Source: Kuschelorhynchus macadamiae
Taxonomy: Eukaryota > Arthropoda > Insecta > Coleoptera > Curculionidae
Length of the DNA stretch: 64,000 nucleotides
Reading direction: 5' to 3'
Assembly (NCBI GenBank): GCA_030620095.1
Contig: JAUTXW010000538.1
Span: 124,001 to 188,000 of the forward strand
The notes under the pieces were generated by a model. That model was not told the DNA's origin. It was given only the letters and a program-made list of their open reading frames with translations, and ran no database searches. A program made the translations under genes and the position numbers. Positions 10,869 through 21,906 of the stretch are shown here, piece after piece (position 1 is the stretch's first letter; the number at the start of each line of letters is the position of its first letter).

Positions 10869-12603
10869 ATCATAATAAGTTTTTTTTTTGTATTTCTTCA
10901 GATAAGGGCAAATATAATTTTGCTTTTCCTAGGTCTTGGGTAATGAGGATCTATTGATTCTAGAAAAATATAAGAACTAAGAATGGAAATACTGGGTGCT
11001 ACAAATATGTGCCTCACTCATAACTTTATTTAAATATGACATAATTTTGATTTTTTTGCCATAACAGTTTCCATATTTTCTTTTATTTCCAAATTTCTGG
11101 TATTAACTTTTTTTTTTTAAGGAACACCCTATATTTGCCTATTTTGATTTTTATTTGTTTTATAAGTTTTCAGAAATTTGAAAATAAAAGATGTGGCAAT
11201 GTGTTCATGTTAAAAAAAAAGTCTGATTTAACCAACCACAATTCCATTGTAACATCTTGGCAGAGAAAAAGTTATGAGGGTAGTAAGATACTTATTTGTG
11301 GCTTGCAGTATAACTTTTTTCATCTTGAAGATATTGAAGTTAAATTTTGGGAGTTTAAATATGGCAAAACTTCCCATTCTTAATTTTTTTTGGTGTTGCC
11401 ATATTTTGTTTAAATTCAGATTTTTTCCTAGGTATTAACTTTTGATTTTTCAATGGGACACCCTAAATATATCATTACGGTTTAAGATTCTGGTTTGAAT
11501 TCTAAACAAACTTTATTTTACATATTGGATACCTAAATTCAACTGTTTTTGTAAAAATGTGGTCTAAAAATAGTCTTTTGGACTTTTTAGAAGTCTGTAT
11601 CGGCCAAATGGTTAAACTTCAAACAAAATGGCTTGCTGTTCCTATCTTAGTTTCTTAAATCTATAACATAGTTGCCACTTCTGGTTTGACCGGAAGTATC
11701 AAACTTTGACATTTCTTGCTAAACAGGACATTGACATCATTTAATATTGTGAAAAAGTTAAAATCAGAAAGTGAATTTTGTCTGAAGTTTAATCATGTGG
11801 GCGATAGAGGATCTTAAAAGGTCTATAATAACTATTTTGAGGCTTAAAGCAGGATTTAAATTTTAATAATATAACAGGTCTCCTATATAAAAATGTAAGC
11901 AAAGAATCCTTATTTAAACAAGATTTTCATCTTCAAAACAAAAAAGTTATCAAGGGGTATGTATGTATTTTTTAAAATTTTTATTAATAAAAATATATTT
12001 CTCTTTTGAAAACATATATTTATAAAAAAAAGTATAAAAATAAATAACACTTAGTAACTATAGGTATAAGTAATAAAACAGCACACAAATTTTATTCCTT
12101 CCAGCAACAGGTCACCAATTTTGGTATAAGAGGCTGAGTTCCTCTTTTAGATTTTAGATTACTTCCAAAAGAATGCCCAGTAAGATTGTAGTAAAATCAA
12201 ATTCTGGGCTTCAGTCCCCTAAAAAACTGAGTTTACTTTCCGGATGTGAAAGTAATAATGTATGTTGCTATTTTTGCATTGTAATGGCATTCACACAAGA
12301 TTAGGAATTATATTAACCAATCATTCTCACAGCCACAATATATACACGGAAAGGCTATATAACATGATAAAAATTTTGAGACACAAATTAAAAAAATTAC
12401 TTCTCAGAAATTATTTTACAAAATACAAATGTTCCACTGAAATATGCATATATTTCAGGATGACTGTGATTAAAATAAAACTTTTGAGTTGTTATTTTTA
12501 AAAGTTGATATAAATAGTAGTGGAAAACATTATTTTAGATATCAGGTTTCCATTTTGGACTCTGGTCTCCTATATCATAATAGTGATAGACTTGAATCTA
12601 GTG
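10869..12603. other. Intergenic tract with degraded transposon arms
   Basis: No coding exon is seen. Two copies of the transposon-end motif (ggaacaccctatat near 11122; gggacaccctaaat near 11454) suggest eroded long-TIR mariner arms. Confidence 0.45.
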
Positions 12604-12803
12604 CCCAAAAAAGCACACATCACATGTGGTGCGCTCACCAGCCAAAAACTAAAAAAAAGTAGTCGCCTGAGTCGGCGGAGAATCTCACCAGTGAGCGTCG
12701 AGGCTCACAGCGAAATTTTATCGGCACTTGTTTTTACTCCGCCGAATGACGCATCTTAACCAACAGCTCGTGCGAGGGCGCCTTGTGTGGTGTAGATTTT
12801 TGG
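12604..12803. mobile_element. Candidate 200-bp MITE
   Basis: A GC-rich island in AT-rich DNA. The ends are imperfect inverted repeats: 'cccaaaaaagcacacatcac' outward from 12604, and 'ccaaaaatctacaccacaca' read inward from 12803. The palindrome cacatgtg sits just inside. No clear target duplication was found. Confidence 0.45.
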
Positions 12804-13576
12804 ACCTTAGATAGTAAATAACACGGATAGTAAATGATAATAGAGCCTATTCTAATAGAGTTTTTCCCCAGTTTAGCTGCTCAATTTGAAAAGAATTTTT
12901 TACAAACCACAATTTAATATTTTTTATGTTCAAAAAGATACACATTTTTTGTTTTATGTTTTTCTGAAAGCACAATATTAATAAATATATATAGCCTTTT
13001 ATAAAAATATTTTTCCTTTAAAAATCTACTTGTAAAATGTACTATAACACTTTTCTATAAAATTAATTTTACTTTTTTAGTTTATTAACAAGTAGTTGAT
13101 AAACGTTGTTGAAGCTTCAAAATGTATTACTTCTTAAATAGATGTATCACCTTTTTTGTCAAATTGATGGAAAAATATTAAAATTCCTAACATATATTGT
13201 TTTAACATACTAATTTAGTATACACGAACAAGTTATGAAAACTAACTTGGCTATACAAATAACACATAATCCTATAATCTAAACAATATCACACTTTTGT
13301 TTGACATACAAATGAAAAACAGCATCAAGCCCGCTTTTATTAAATATAAAAGCAAGTGAGCTAACAACGTATTGCCTATTATTATTATTAATGAAAATTA
13401 CATAGGAAATATCTGTCTAAAGTAGTGTTAACTATCACAAATATGCTCTCCATGATATCTCAGAACGGGAGATACGAACTTTCTTCTAAACACTTATAAG
13501 CTAGTTGCTTTTTTATGTATACTTAATTAATAAGATCCGGCAAAATCACATATCACAAATTTGCTGGTAATAAATG
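12804..13576. other. AT-rich 3' flank of the small secreted peptide gene
   Basis: No coding signal was recognised. It probably includes the 3' UTR of the minus-strand peptide gene, but no unambiguous AATAAA was found close to the stop. Confidence 0.45.
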
Positions 13577-13711
13577 TCACGGCATTCTTCCAAAATGAAT
13601 GTATTTATCACACCATTCATACACGTTGTCTTCACTGTTACAACACATTGGGTAGACTATGGGAGATTTTGTTTGCTTGGCACAGCGCTGGCATATTTCT
13701 ACCTTAATATC
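13577..13711 (-). CDS. Secreted six-cysteine peptide, last coding exon
   Basis: The 135-base exon runs from an acceptor (polypyrimidine tract then cag, 13714-13712) to TGA (13579-13577). It encodes DIKVEICQRC, then AKQTKSPIVY, then PMCC...EWCDKYIHFGRMP. It joins in phase 0 to the exon at 14624-14734. Across both exons the mature part has six cysteines with spacing C-x9-C-x2-C-x12-CC-x9-C, suggesting three disulfides. The FGR near the C-terminus resembles an amidation/processing site, but only two residues follow. I do not recognise the family. Short length, signal-peptide-like upstream exon and cysteine pattern suggest a secreted signalling or defence peptide (inference). Confidence 0.72.
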   Translation of the reverse strand, partial: DIKVEICQRCAKQTKSPIVYPMCCNSEDNVYEWCDKYIHFGRMP

Positions 13712-13912
13712 CTGAAAAAAATAGGCATTAAGTAGATTGCTCAAGTTAAAAAAAATCTGCTATTTGACGTCGGTATTTTTATATTACTTTACGTCATATT
13801 AATTATTCTATTCCTTGTAACAGCGTATTCATAAGGGCGAGGGATAAAATGAGAAATTGTCATCTCTGCACAGTAAAAATCTTCTATATATTTAAAACAC
13901 TAAGCCAGATTT

Positions 13913-14025
13913 TTCAGCAAGTTCATGAGAGAATTTTACTGCACCAATTTACATGATTTTTTTTTAATGATCGTCTGTTTACCGAGACCCTTCAACACTA
14001 TTTTTTGTATTGTTGCGTATTTTTT
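13913..14025 (+). repeat. Dispersed repeat shared with 35850-35948
   Basis: Both stretches share 'tttttcagcaa', 'aatgatcgtct', 'accgagaccctt' and 'aacactattttttgtattgt'-like blocks in the same orientation. Here the copy lies inside the intron of the peptide gene. Confidence 0.6.
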
Positions 14026-14623
14026 CTATAAAACCAATGTGTTTTTATTCTATAACATTTCTAGACTATGTGGTGAATGCGCCCAATATTCTTATAACTC
14101 CACTGGAAACTCATCGTGCCCTCTAACAGAAAAGGCAGAACAAGGTCTGCCTAGTGTGTACTTATTGTCTATAGGATAAATAGTGTGTTATATATTCACT
14201 TCTAAGACGAAATCATTGAAAATGCTTCTGATTCAGTGATAATAACATATAGAAATTTTGTTTTACTAATACCAAACCGACAAAAAAATAGCATTTTTAA
14301 TCGCAAACATTATTTTGGAAACAATTTGAATGCATATTATGTACACTAAGATGCGTTTGTAAAAAAATAAAATATAGACATTAGGTGAATTCATGTGAGG
14401 TCATATTAGCGTGATTCTAGATTAAATTTGACGGCTCTCATATATGACATGACAGCACGTGAGTTCACGTGACTGTACAATGATGTGTTTCCGAATTCTG
14501 AATTTCTTCTCTTTCTCAGTTCTTAAAGTATCCCTATTATGAAGAAAATGCTGTCATTCATTACTTTTTTAATCATAACATATACACAATTAAAAGTTAC
14601 TAAAAATATAAAAGTATACTTAC

Positions 14624-14734
14624 ATCGTAGACACAGGGATTGTTATGCCTATCCCACTCAGCTCCTGGTCTAGGGGCGCCTTGAATAATGACAATGATCA
14701 TTGTGATGACCAGAAAAATTGCAACAATTTGTTT
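14624..14734 (-). CDS. Secreted six-cysteine peptide, signal-peptide exon
   Basis: The 111-base exon (37 codons) lies between a strong acceptor (tctctttctttcag, ending at 14735) and a consensus donor (GTAAGT, 14623-14618). It encodes a K-Q start, a hydrophobic run IVAIFLVITMIIVII, then QGAPRPGAEWDRHNNPCVYD. The hydrophobic core followed by small residues (QGAP) fits a signal peptide with cleavage near the second half of the exon. Both ends are phase 0, so it splices cleanly to 13577-13711 across a 912-base intron. No Met begins this exon, so an upstream exon must supply the start. Confidence 0.72.
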
Positions 14735-15013
14735 CTGAAAGAAAGAGAACAGTAGTTATTTTTAATATTTATAAATTTTGTTGTTACAAAAGCTCTATTA
14801 ACAGCAATTTATGCAGATCAATTTCAAAATTACTAATATATTACTTTTTATCATCGGCTGCGGCGGTAGGTAATAGCACAGACATATTATACTCCGAATA
14901 AAATTCATCCAATGTAAAATAAAATCGAGAGATTTACGCCTAACTTAATACCAAGAGTTGCCAGTGCACCGCATCTGATCGGCTGGATAAATTCGTTTAT
15001 GGATCGGTTTTAC

Positions 15014-15016
15014 CAT
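15014..15016 (-). CDS. Possible start-codon exon end of the peptide gene
   Basis: The minus strand reads ATG directly followed by gtaaaa, a usable donor. Splicing to 14734 would give M-KQIVAIF..., an 82-residue precursor with a 279-base intron. TATATA near 15165 could be a TATA box. This is only one candidate start; others upstream cannot be excluded. Confidence 0.35.
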
Positions 15017-15299
15017 CGAATTTGTCTTTTTAAAGAATACTTTTTGCATTGTGTTTTTAAACAAGTAGACCTGAATCACGCTTCCGGCAACACTTATTCA
15101 AAAATTGTTGCGTGAGTGCTAATATTACAATTAAGCAGCGCCATGAGCGATTGACGTGGCGGATATATAAAACAATCTGATGGACTTTCTGTTCGAAGTT
15201 CAAGCGTGAGAAAAAAACGGAAAAAAACAAGTCTCAATTTTTCTCTTTTCTGTTCGAAATATGAAATTTCTGATTTATACACAAATATTTTTTCTATTA

Positions 15300-15937
15300 A
15301 ATGTAAGACACCTTTTAGTTTCCGAAATATTTGAATTCGATTTTATCCTAAAAGAAGGTAGTGAACCACAATTTATTATGAACAGCAGTTTACATTGGGA
15401 TATTTTGTATTGAATAGGAAGTTTAAACCAGCTCTGTTTGTTATATAAATATTAACATAAATCTATTCGTTTTAGCGAAAACTGCAGATAACAGTATTGC
15501 GTTTTTCGAATAAAATGCACGTATTTCTGTTGTAGGAAAAGAAAATCTACAGCTAATCTAAAATAAACGAGTGTTTTGCCCCATTATCTTCGTTCTATAA
15601 AGAAAACATGGACTTTGGTGTTATTATCACAATAATTAACTCCCACAATATCAGAGTGTTAATTAACATAATTAGATCGAAAATTCTTGGATGGGTAAAC
15701 ATTTAAATTTTGTAACACTACATCCTATAACGTAAACATATTTATGGCATTTGAAAAAGAAAAAAGAAGGGAAATGTTAGGGAATTTATTTCTGTTAATG
15801 ACCGTGATTAAAATATATGGTTTCTTTAATACCTCAAAATCATTGTTTTATATGCACTGGGTTTCTGTTTATATTTTAAACGGGGTCTACAAGCTGTAGG
15901 TACTTTAATTGACAAAAAATAATAAATATAAAGTTTT
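15300..15937. other. Intergenic tract, nothing recognised
   Basis: AT-rich, no exon-like stretch seen. Confidence 0.45.
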
Positions 15938-15938
15938 A

Positions 15939-16159
15939 CACCCGTATTCACTAAAGAGGTTTAAATTTAGACCAGGGCTAACTTGACAGTTATAGGTTTA
16001 AGATGACATTTTTAGCAATTGAACAAATAATTTTTCTAAATGTCACAATTACAAAATAACAGTGACATAAGCAAAACATAACTGGCGAACTAAGAGTTTT
16101 AAGTACCGTGGTAACTAGACCTGATCTAACTCTTAAACCGTTTTAGTAAATACGGGGGT
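15939..16159. mobile_element. MITE with about 40-bp inverted ends
   Basis: The left end (acccgtattcactaaag, then ggtttaaatttagacc) matches the reverse complement of the right end (ccccgtatttactaaaa, then cggtttaagagttagat) over about 40 bases. The element is about 220 bp with no ORF. Its interior (ataatttttctaaat...gcaaaac.ta...actaagagtttta) is shared with 30940-31075. Confidence 0.65.
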
Positions 16160-17205
16160 TGATGTTTTAAAAATCGGCTTATTTCCTTAACTTCCCTCGT
16201 TTTGAATCTTTCCCTTCATAAGGATTTGTGAAGTGTGAACCAATTTAGTTTCGCACATTATGTCTTTTAAACATAATAAATAAAAAGACATGGCGCGATG
16301 AGTTTTAAGTGTAATTTTTTTATTGGACATATTGGTTTTATAGATTGGAGCACTAAAAATGAAAACCAAATACAAAAATTTTGTTCCGTCGTATCTTTTC
16401 AAACACTTTTTATTGGACACCATTTTATTCCACCAAATTGGATTCGTACTAATATTTTACCAGTTTTTACCTATGCCACACTTGATTTTTAAACATAATA
16501 AATAAAACTAGCTGGTCCGCTAGACTTACAACACTTCTTTGTGCCTTGAATAATAATTAAGGGTGACATGTCATGTATGCAAACAAGTTTTATGGTCACA
16601 CTTTAATAATTTTATAATTTACTTTTTAAATTAGGAGCAGAATTACCTTCTTTTTTAGTTTAAATTTCAATATTTAATTTTATTGATGCTTATCCTTTTC
16701 CGTTAGATGGCGCGATTTGAGTTTTAAGTGTAATTTTAAGAATGTGAAAAAAAATTTTTAAAGATGTGATAAAGTTATAGAATATATTACGTAGTTATCC
16801 CAAAAATATACCCAGATAAAAAACTTAAAATCATTTGTATTCAACACTTTTTTTCTATCTTTAAAAAAAATTTTTAAAGATGTGAAAAAGTTATAGAATA
16901 TAATGGAATACCCTGTATATTATATGGCCATCTTATTCACCTTGTCTTATTTGTTGTAAGTATATTAGGACTAGGTTAAAAGATTTGATACCTATCTTTA
17001 TAGACACTCGAGAAATTTAATAAAATCCTTGCCATAAGAGCCAATGTGTAAGAGAGAGACAGAGCAGGTTCTACTATATAGTTGCACAACACCAAGTATT
17101 AACACTATTAACACCCTCCTCGGTTTGTAGCCGCCAAAAGTTGCAATACCGTAAAAAACCACTAACATAAAATTCAATATGTAAAATTGCCGTAGTTGGT
17201 GTTGA
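16160..17205. repeat. Intergenic tract with internal direct repeats
   Basis: The word 'aaaatttttaaagatgtga' followed by 'aaagttatagaatata' occurs near 16752 and 16867. Another pair, 'atggcgcgat' followed by 'gagttttaagtgtaatttt', occurs at 16290 and 16707. A transposon-end motif (ataccctgtatatta) lies near 16907. No gene seen. Confidence 0.5.
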
Positions 17206-17211
17206 GCACAT

Positions 17212-17267
17212 GTCTTCGTGGCTGAGTGGTTAGAGCGTTTGCCTAGAATACGAGTCCCGGTGAAGAA
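17212..17267 (+). pseudogene. tRNA-like sequence lacking the T arm
   Basis: tcttcgtggctgagtggtt carries an A-box-like tRNA D arm, and gaaga near the end can pair with the leading tcttc as an acceptor stem. Between them, gagtcccgg is followed directly by tgaag: the T-loop/B-box segment expected after cccgg is absent, as if deleted between short cccgg repeats. Most likely a tRNA pseudogene or tRNA-derived SINE head. Confidence 0.5.
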
Positions 17268-17269
17268 TT

Positions 17270-18545
17270 AACGTTTTTAATTTTAATTTGACTAAAATAC
17301 CGATTAAATAATTCAGGGAAATTAAACCAAGTTTACTTAAATGGTTCTAAACCTAGTTTATTTATAATCAGCAAGACACATTTGCTGCATTTTTTTGAAT
17401 CAGTCTGTACACATCGATACTAATATTCTATAAACTACGTAATAAACCCTAAAATGTTTATATTTAATAATCTTTTCTATCTCTTGAAAATTTTATATAA
17501 TATATAATAATAATAATTTATTTAATATTGGAAATAGGGATATATATAAGGGACAACACAGTATAGAACCGATTTTATCTTATAATTGTATGTATTTAGA
17601 CAGTTATAAAATTAACAAGTATTAAACACGGGGCCACCATCAAACTAGGATAATCAGAAAAACAATAGAATTTTAAAATAATGGCATCCTAACAAAAATC
17701 ATTATATGCATCTCCTCCTGCCTAGAAATCCCTAATAAAGACTGTAATCACCGACCAAAACCTGTACACTTATATTTATTAAACATCACCAATTATTGTA
17801 AATAAAGATACGTACAAATATTCCTTTGAGAAAAAAAGTTTATTTTTAACCTAACAAGGAAATTAAGTAACGTTTTGCCCTTTAACCTCTGCTTAATGTT
17901 GTATCATAAGTAAATACATGATATCAGAGGATTAAATATTTTTTAAGCGCCAACTTGGGAATATTTGAACGAAATTATGGTTTTTCCCTATAAACATATG
18001 GTGACTATTAAGTTTTAAATCAAAAGAATCTTTCAAATCAAATCAAGTATTCCACATTACCTTTCGCCAGTAAATTTTCCCGTTACAAGGTGACCCCGGA
18101 TGAGTACCTGTCTTAAAGTTTATCTCTCTATTACTTTGAGCCAAAATAATACAAAGATAAAGTTTGAGTCACCTCAAAATGAAAATAAAAATTGAAATCT
18201 GGCTCACTGATTTGTTAGAGTGTTATACAAGGAACAATTATTTATATTTTTGAATATGATATTTTGGTTGCGGTAACACTTAGCACTAACCCAGAGCCGA
18301 ACCAAGGACTTATGGGGTCTGGGGCTTTAAATATTTAGAGCCCTTGAGCCGCACGAGGGTCTCGGCTGGTCTTTAAAAGTAATTGAAGACGAAAAAATTA
18401 GGCTTGCACATCCCTGATGGGGCACTAGGGCTTTCAACATTTGCGAAACCGCCCTGATGGCGTTATTCCGCCATTCTAATATTTTTTCAATAATCTTGGT
18501 ATGGGACCACCCAGGTGATATCCTAAATATTCTCTGAAAATTTTT
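17270..18545. other. Intergenic tract, nothing recognised
   Basis: AT-rich DNA with a mildly GC-richer patch at 18290-18470 and no coding or RNA signal that I can support. Confidence 0.45.
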
Positions 18546-18931
18546 ATTTAGAGTTTATTTGAATAGATACGGAAATGTCGTAAATACAAAAGTTGTTGAG
18601 TTTTTTATGAAGATTTAGAATATTATATCATAAGTGCGAAAATATTATTGGAAATGTCAAATTTTGACAGGTTGTCAATTTTTTAAATGAAACACCCTGT
18701 ATATTAAATCATATTCTTGAAGATCTTTCTTTTCTAATTTCAAATATATATACCTTTAATATATTCTGTCAATAGTTTTGGATACATAAGCGTTTAAACA
18801 TTAAAGAAATGGTAAGGCAATTTGCGCTAAAACATAGTGAGCCATGGTCAAGACAATTGCAATGAACGACGCCTTTTTGACGTTTACCGGTCAGAAGTAA
18901 TTATTTACGGGCATTTTTAATATCTAATACG

Positions 18932-19992
18932 TTGGACGAAGCGTTATTCGAAAGAAGAGAAACTCGAGAATTATTTTATTTACATGGTAAAAATGCATCG
19001 ATAGCTCGTAACGAATATCATAGACGGTTTCCAGATAGACCAACACCGACTTGTAGGACAATATTAAACATCGCTAAACAACTGAATGAAAGAAAAACAC
19101 TTAAACGAAAAGTTAGAACAGTGGAAAGAAACGCTGAAGAAGATTTAAATATTTTATTATATTTTGAAGGTAATTTTGAAAATTTTGTATTAAAATAATT
19201 TATTAATCTTATTTCTTGTTTTAGAAAATCCTGAGCGCTCAATTCCCGATGGAGCCACTTTTTGTAACAAATCATGGCATAAAATCCACTCCTTTCTAAA
19301 ACATTGTAAATATAAGCCATATAAGTTTTTACCTACTCAAGAATTAACCGATCAAAATAAAATAGACCGATTACACTTCTGCCAAGAAATAGAAAGACGT
19401 GTTATGATGAACCAACTAAATCTGTCAAACATAATTTTCACTGACGAGGCAACATTTACCACTGGATGCATGTTTAACCGGAAAAATAAGCATTTTTGGT
19501 CAAAAGAAAACCCGCAAGCTCTTCAGGCGGTCAAAATTCAGGGAAGAAGATCCCTACATGTTTGGTGTGACCTTCTTAACAATCATGTTATTGGACCTAT
19601 ATTTTTAAATGGGAATTTAACCGGACACATTAAATTCATATCTTAATTTGATATGGCAACAAGGTGGTGCCCCTTCTCATAACGTCCAGCCGGTCAACAA
19701 TTTTTTAAATGACAGGTATCCATTTTGGATTGGAAGACATGGACCATTAAGATAGCCAGCAAACAGTCCCGATGTTTCTCTATTGGACATATTTTTGTGG
19801 GGTTATCTGAAAAACAAGATATACTACGATAGGCCAAGAACCATTCAAGCTTTAGAGCAAAATATAGTCCAAACAATCGACGATTTAAACACCCAATCAC
19901 TTCATTTTATCTACGCATCCATACACAAAAAATTTAGAAGAAATATTCAGAAATGCATTATAAACCAAGAAGGCTACCAAACCAAAACTTAG
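18932..19992 (+). pseudogene. Mariner-superfamily transposase, two exons, broken
   Basis: Exon 1 (to 19169) encodes the N-terminal HTH (DUF4817-type): ELFYLHGKNASIARNEYHRR followed by FP, a short acidic linker and LLYFE. A 55-base intron (19170-19224, GT...TTTTAG) joins it to NPERSIPDGATF. Exon 2 has the first Asp in FTDEATFTTG. About 25 codons are missing after NGNLTGHIKF with a shift of frame. The second catalytic site reads QGGAPSH, where relatives have QDGAPPH, so Asp is replaced by Gly. One more stop precedes SPDVSLLDIFLWG, which keeps the third Asp. Relative to the copy in the right arm, the exon 1 start ATG reads AAG and 7 bases are missing after AAACTCGA. The transposase is inactive. 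Confidence 0.8.
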
Positions 19993-20021
19993 TTCTTTAA
20001 GCTAATATTATTAGCTTTATA

Positions 20022-20243
20022 TTATTGATTTTTTACGGTATTGTTTCTTTCCAGTATTCTAACTTTTCGTTTAAGTGTTTTTCTTTCATTCAATTGCTTA
20101 ACGATGTTTAATATTATGCTACGAGTCGGTGTTGGTCTATTTGGAAACCGTCTATGATATTCGTTACGAGCTATCGATGCATTTTTACCATGTAAATAAA
20201 ATAATTCTATCATGTCGAGTTTCTCTTCTTCCGAATAACCCAT
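20022..20243 (-). pseudogene. Inverted duplicate of the transposase HTH exon
   Basis: Lies in the right arm, antisense to the transposase. It keeps an ATG (20243-20241) and an open frame MGYSEEEKLDMIELFYLHGK continuing through NEYHRRFPNRPTP to LKRKV, 73 codons, whereas the sense copy lost its ATG. If transcribed with the element it would base-pair with exon 1. It could also act as a free DNA-binding domain (inference). Confidence 0.7.
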
Positions 20244-20679
20244 CGTCCATCGTATTAGATATTAAAAATGCTCGTAAACACATACTTCTGATCGGTAAAC
20301 GTCAAAAAGGCGTCGTTCATTGCAATTGTCTTGACCATGGCTCACTATGTTCTAACGCAAATTACCTTACCATTTCTTTAATGTTTAAACGCTTATATAT
20401 CCAAAACTAATTGACAGAATATATTAAAAGTATATATATATTTGAAATTAGAAAAAAAAGTCTTCAAGAATATGATTTAATATACAGGGTGTTTCATTTA
20501 AAAAAACTGACAACCTGTCAAAAAATTTGACATTTCCGATAATATTTTCGCACTTATGATATAATATTCTAAATCTTCATAAAAAACTCAACCACTTTTA
20601 TATTTACGACATTTACGTATCTATTCAAATAAACTCTCTAGGTGGGTGGAAAAATATACGGGAAAACCCTGTACATACA

Positions 20680-21595
20680 TAATAAGACCGTCAATCTATT
20701 TTGGCGGTTTCATTTATCTGTATACGTAAAGACGTAATAATTATTATTTTTCGAAAATGTCATGGAAAATATTTTTAGGTTGCACATTTTCATTGTCACC
20801 CTGTGTACATAAAATTACATAACAGGATAGCAAAAGAGATACCTTTTAGCAAATGAGGTTGCGTATCTATTACACACCTCAATGCTTAGTTTGAAAAGGG
20901 TATTTAAAAAAATGTAAATTTAATTATAAAACTTGCTGCCTTTATCGCCCTTATACCCGTGTTTTTTATATTAATATTATAAAAAAACGGGTGAACGGAT
21001 TTTAAATAAAAATATATGGGACTACCAAAGAAACGTCTTCTACAATTTGGCGTTTGACTAATCAAAATCGGCCAAGCTGTTAAGACAATATGCGCGAACA
21101 AACATAAAAAAAAATACGTACATGTCGAATTGAGCAACTCCTCCTTTTTTGAAGTCGGTTAATAAGAATGATTGGCTCTATTCGGCCATATTTAAACTTC
21201 AGGCGGATGGCTTAAAAAAAAAAAAACTGAGGATAATAAATATAGTCCGACACACGATAAAGGGTCATGCAGTTGCCGGGCTTATAACGATGAGGTGGTA
21301 TTTTACCCCCAATAAAGCAATTAGGGTGTGGTTTGCAAGCGTTTCTCAGTACAGGTTGGTATTTTATTTTTATTATTAAATCATTTGAACTGTGGCATTA
21401 GCGGTGTTTAGTGGTGTTATTTATTTTTAGAATAACAATCTTTCTGTGAGGTGTTATTAGTAATTTTTAAATTGTTAAGACCGTGGGTTGAAAACCGTGA
21501 ATCCGACAACGGAATTGAAGAGATAAACGAGAAAACAAAATGCCATTTACTGATGAGCTGCAAGAGAATTTATTTTACGATTATATCAAGGTAAA
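20680..21595. other. Intergenic tract, nothing recognised
   Basis: AT-rich. Includes a transposon-end-like caccctgtgtacat near 20797 and tagtccgacacacgataaa at 21243-21261, whose inverse is at 24030-24048. Confidence 0.45.
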
Positions 21596-21599
21596 ATTT

Positions 21600-21610
21600 A
21601 TATATATATA

Positions 21611-21654
<44 letters not shown>
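21600..21654. repeat. (TA)n microsatellite
   Basis: Near-perfect TA repeats with one C interruption. ORFs across it on both strands are artefacts. Confidence 0.95.
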
Positions 21655-21659
<5 letters not shown>

Positions 21660-21719
21660 GTATATGTGTTGATTTTTACTCCTTCACGGATGGAAAAATA
21701 CCATGTGTTTTCGTTCCGG

Positions 21720-21815
21720 GTGTACATCCGTTCACTACTGTCGTTCTGAAAAGAACAGTTTTGCTGACGTTTCGCCAAAATCACATTTGGCATTTTCGAA
21801 GCTTTCTTTCTCGCG
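21720..21815 (-). repeat. Penelope-pLTR-like remnant
   Basis: The minus strand reads gcttcgaaaa, then 'tgccaaatgtgattttggc' (hairpin tgccaaa/ttttggc), then gaaacgtcagc. The hairpin-gaaacgtc arrangement matches the minus-strand element at 49.4 kb and is common in Penelope-like terminal repeats. Family assignment is from recall of the motif, not alignment. Confidence 0.4.
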
Positions 21816-21906
21816 TCCGAATAGAGAATGATCAGTCTCTAGTATTCCTAGTAGTATTCCTACTACCAACCTGGACGGGAATGATTTATTAGCCAAAACA
21901 GATGTA

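Larger units (their letters stand above)
18551..20642 (+). mobile_element. Tc1/mariner-superfamily element with about 600-bp TIRs containing the HTH exon
   Basis: The left arm (18551 to about 19135) is the inverse of the right arm (about 20039 to 20642), including gacgcctttttgacgttta, the gaaacaccctgtat motif and the DNA-binding exon. The outer right end may extend to a cagggt-like motif near 20675; the left end is eroded beyond 18551. The unique middle of about 900 bp carries the catalytic part of a transposase. Confidence 0.8.
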
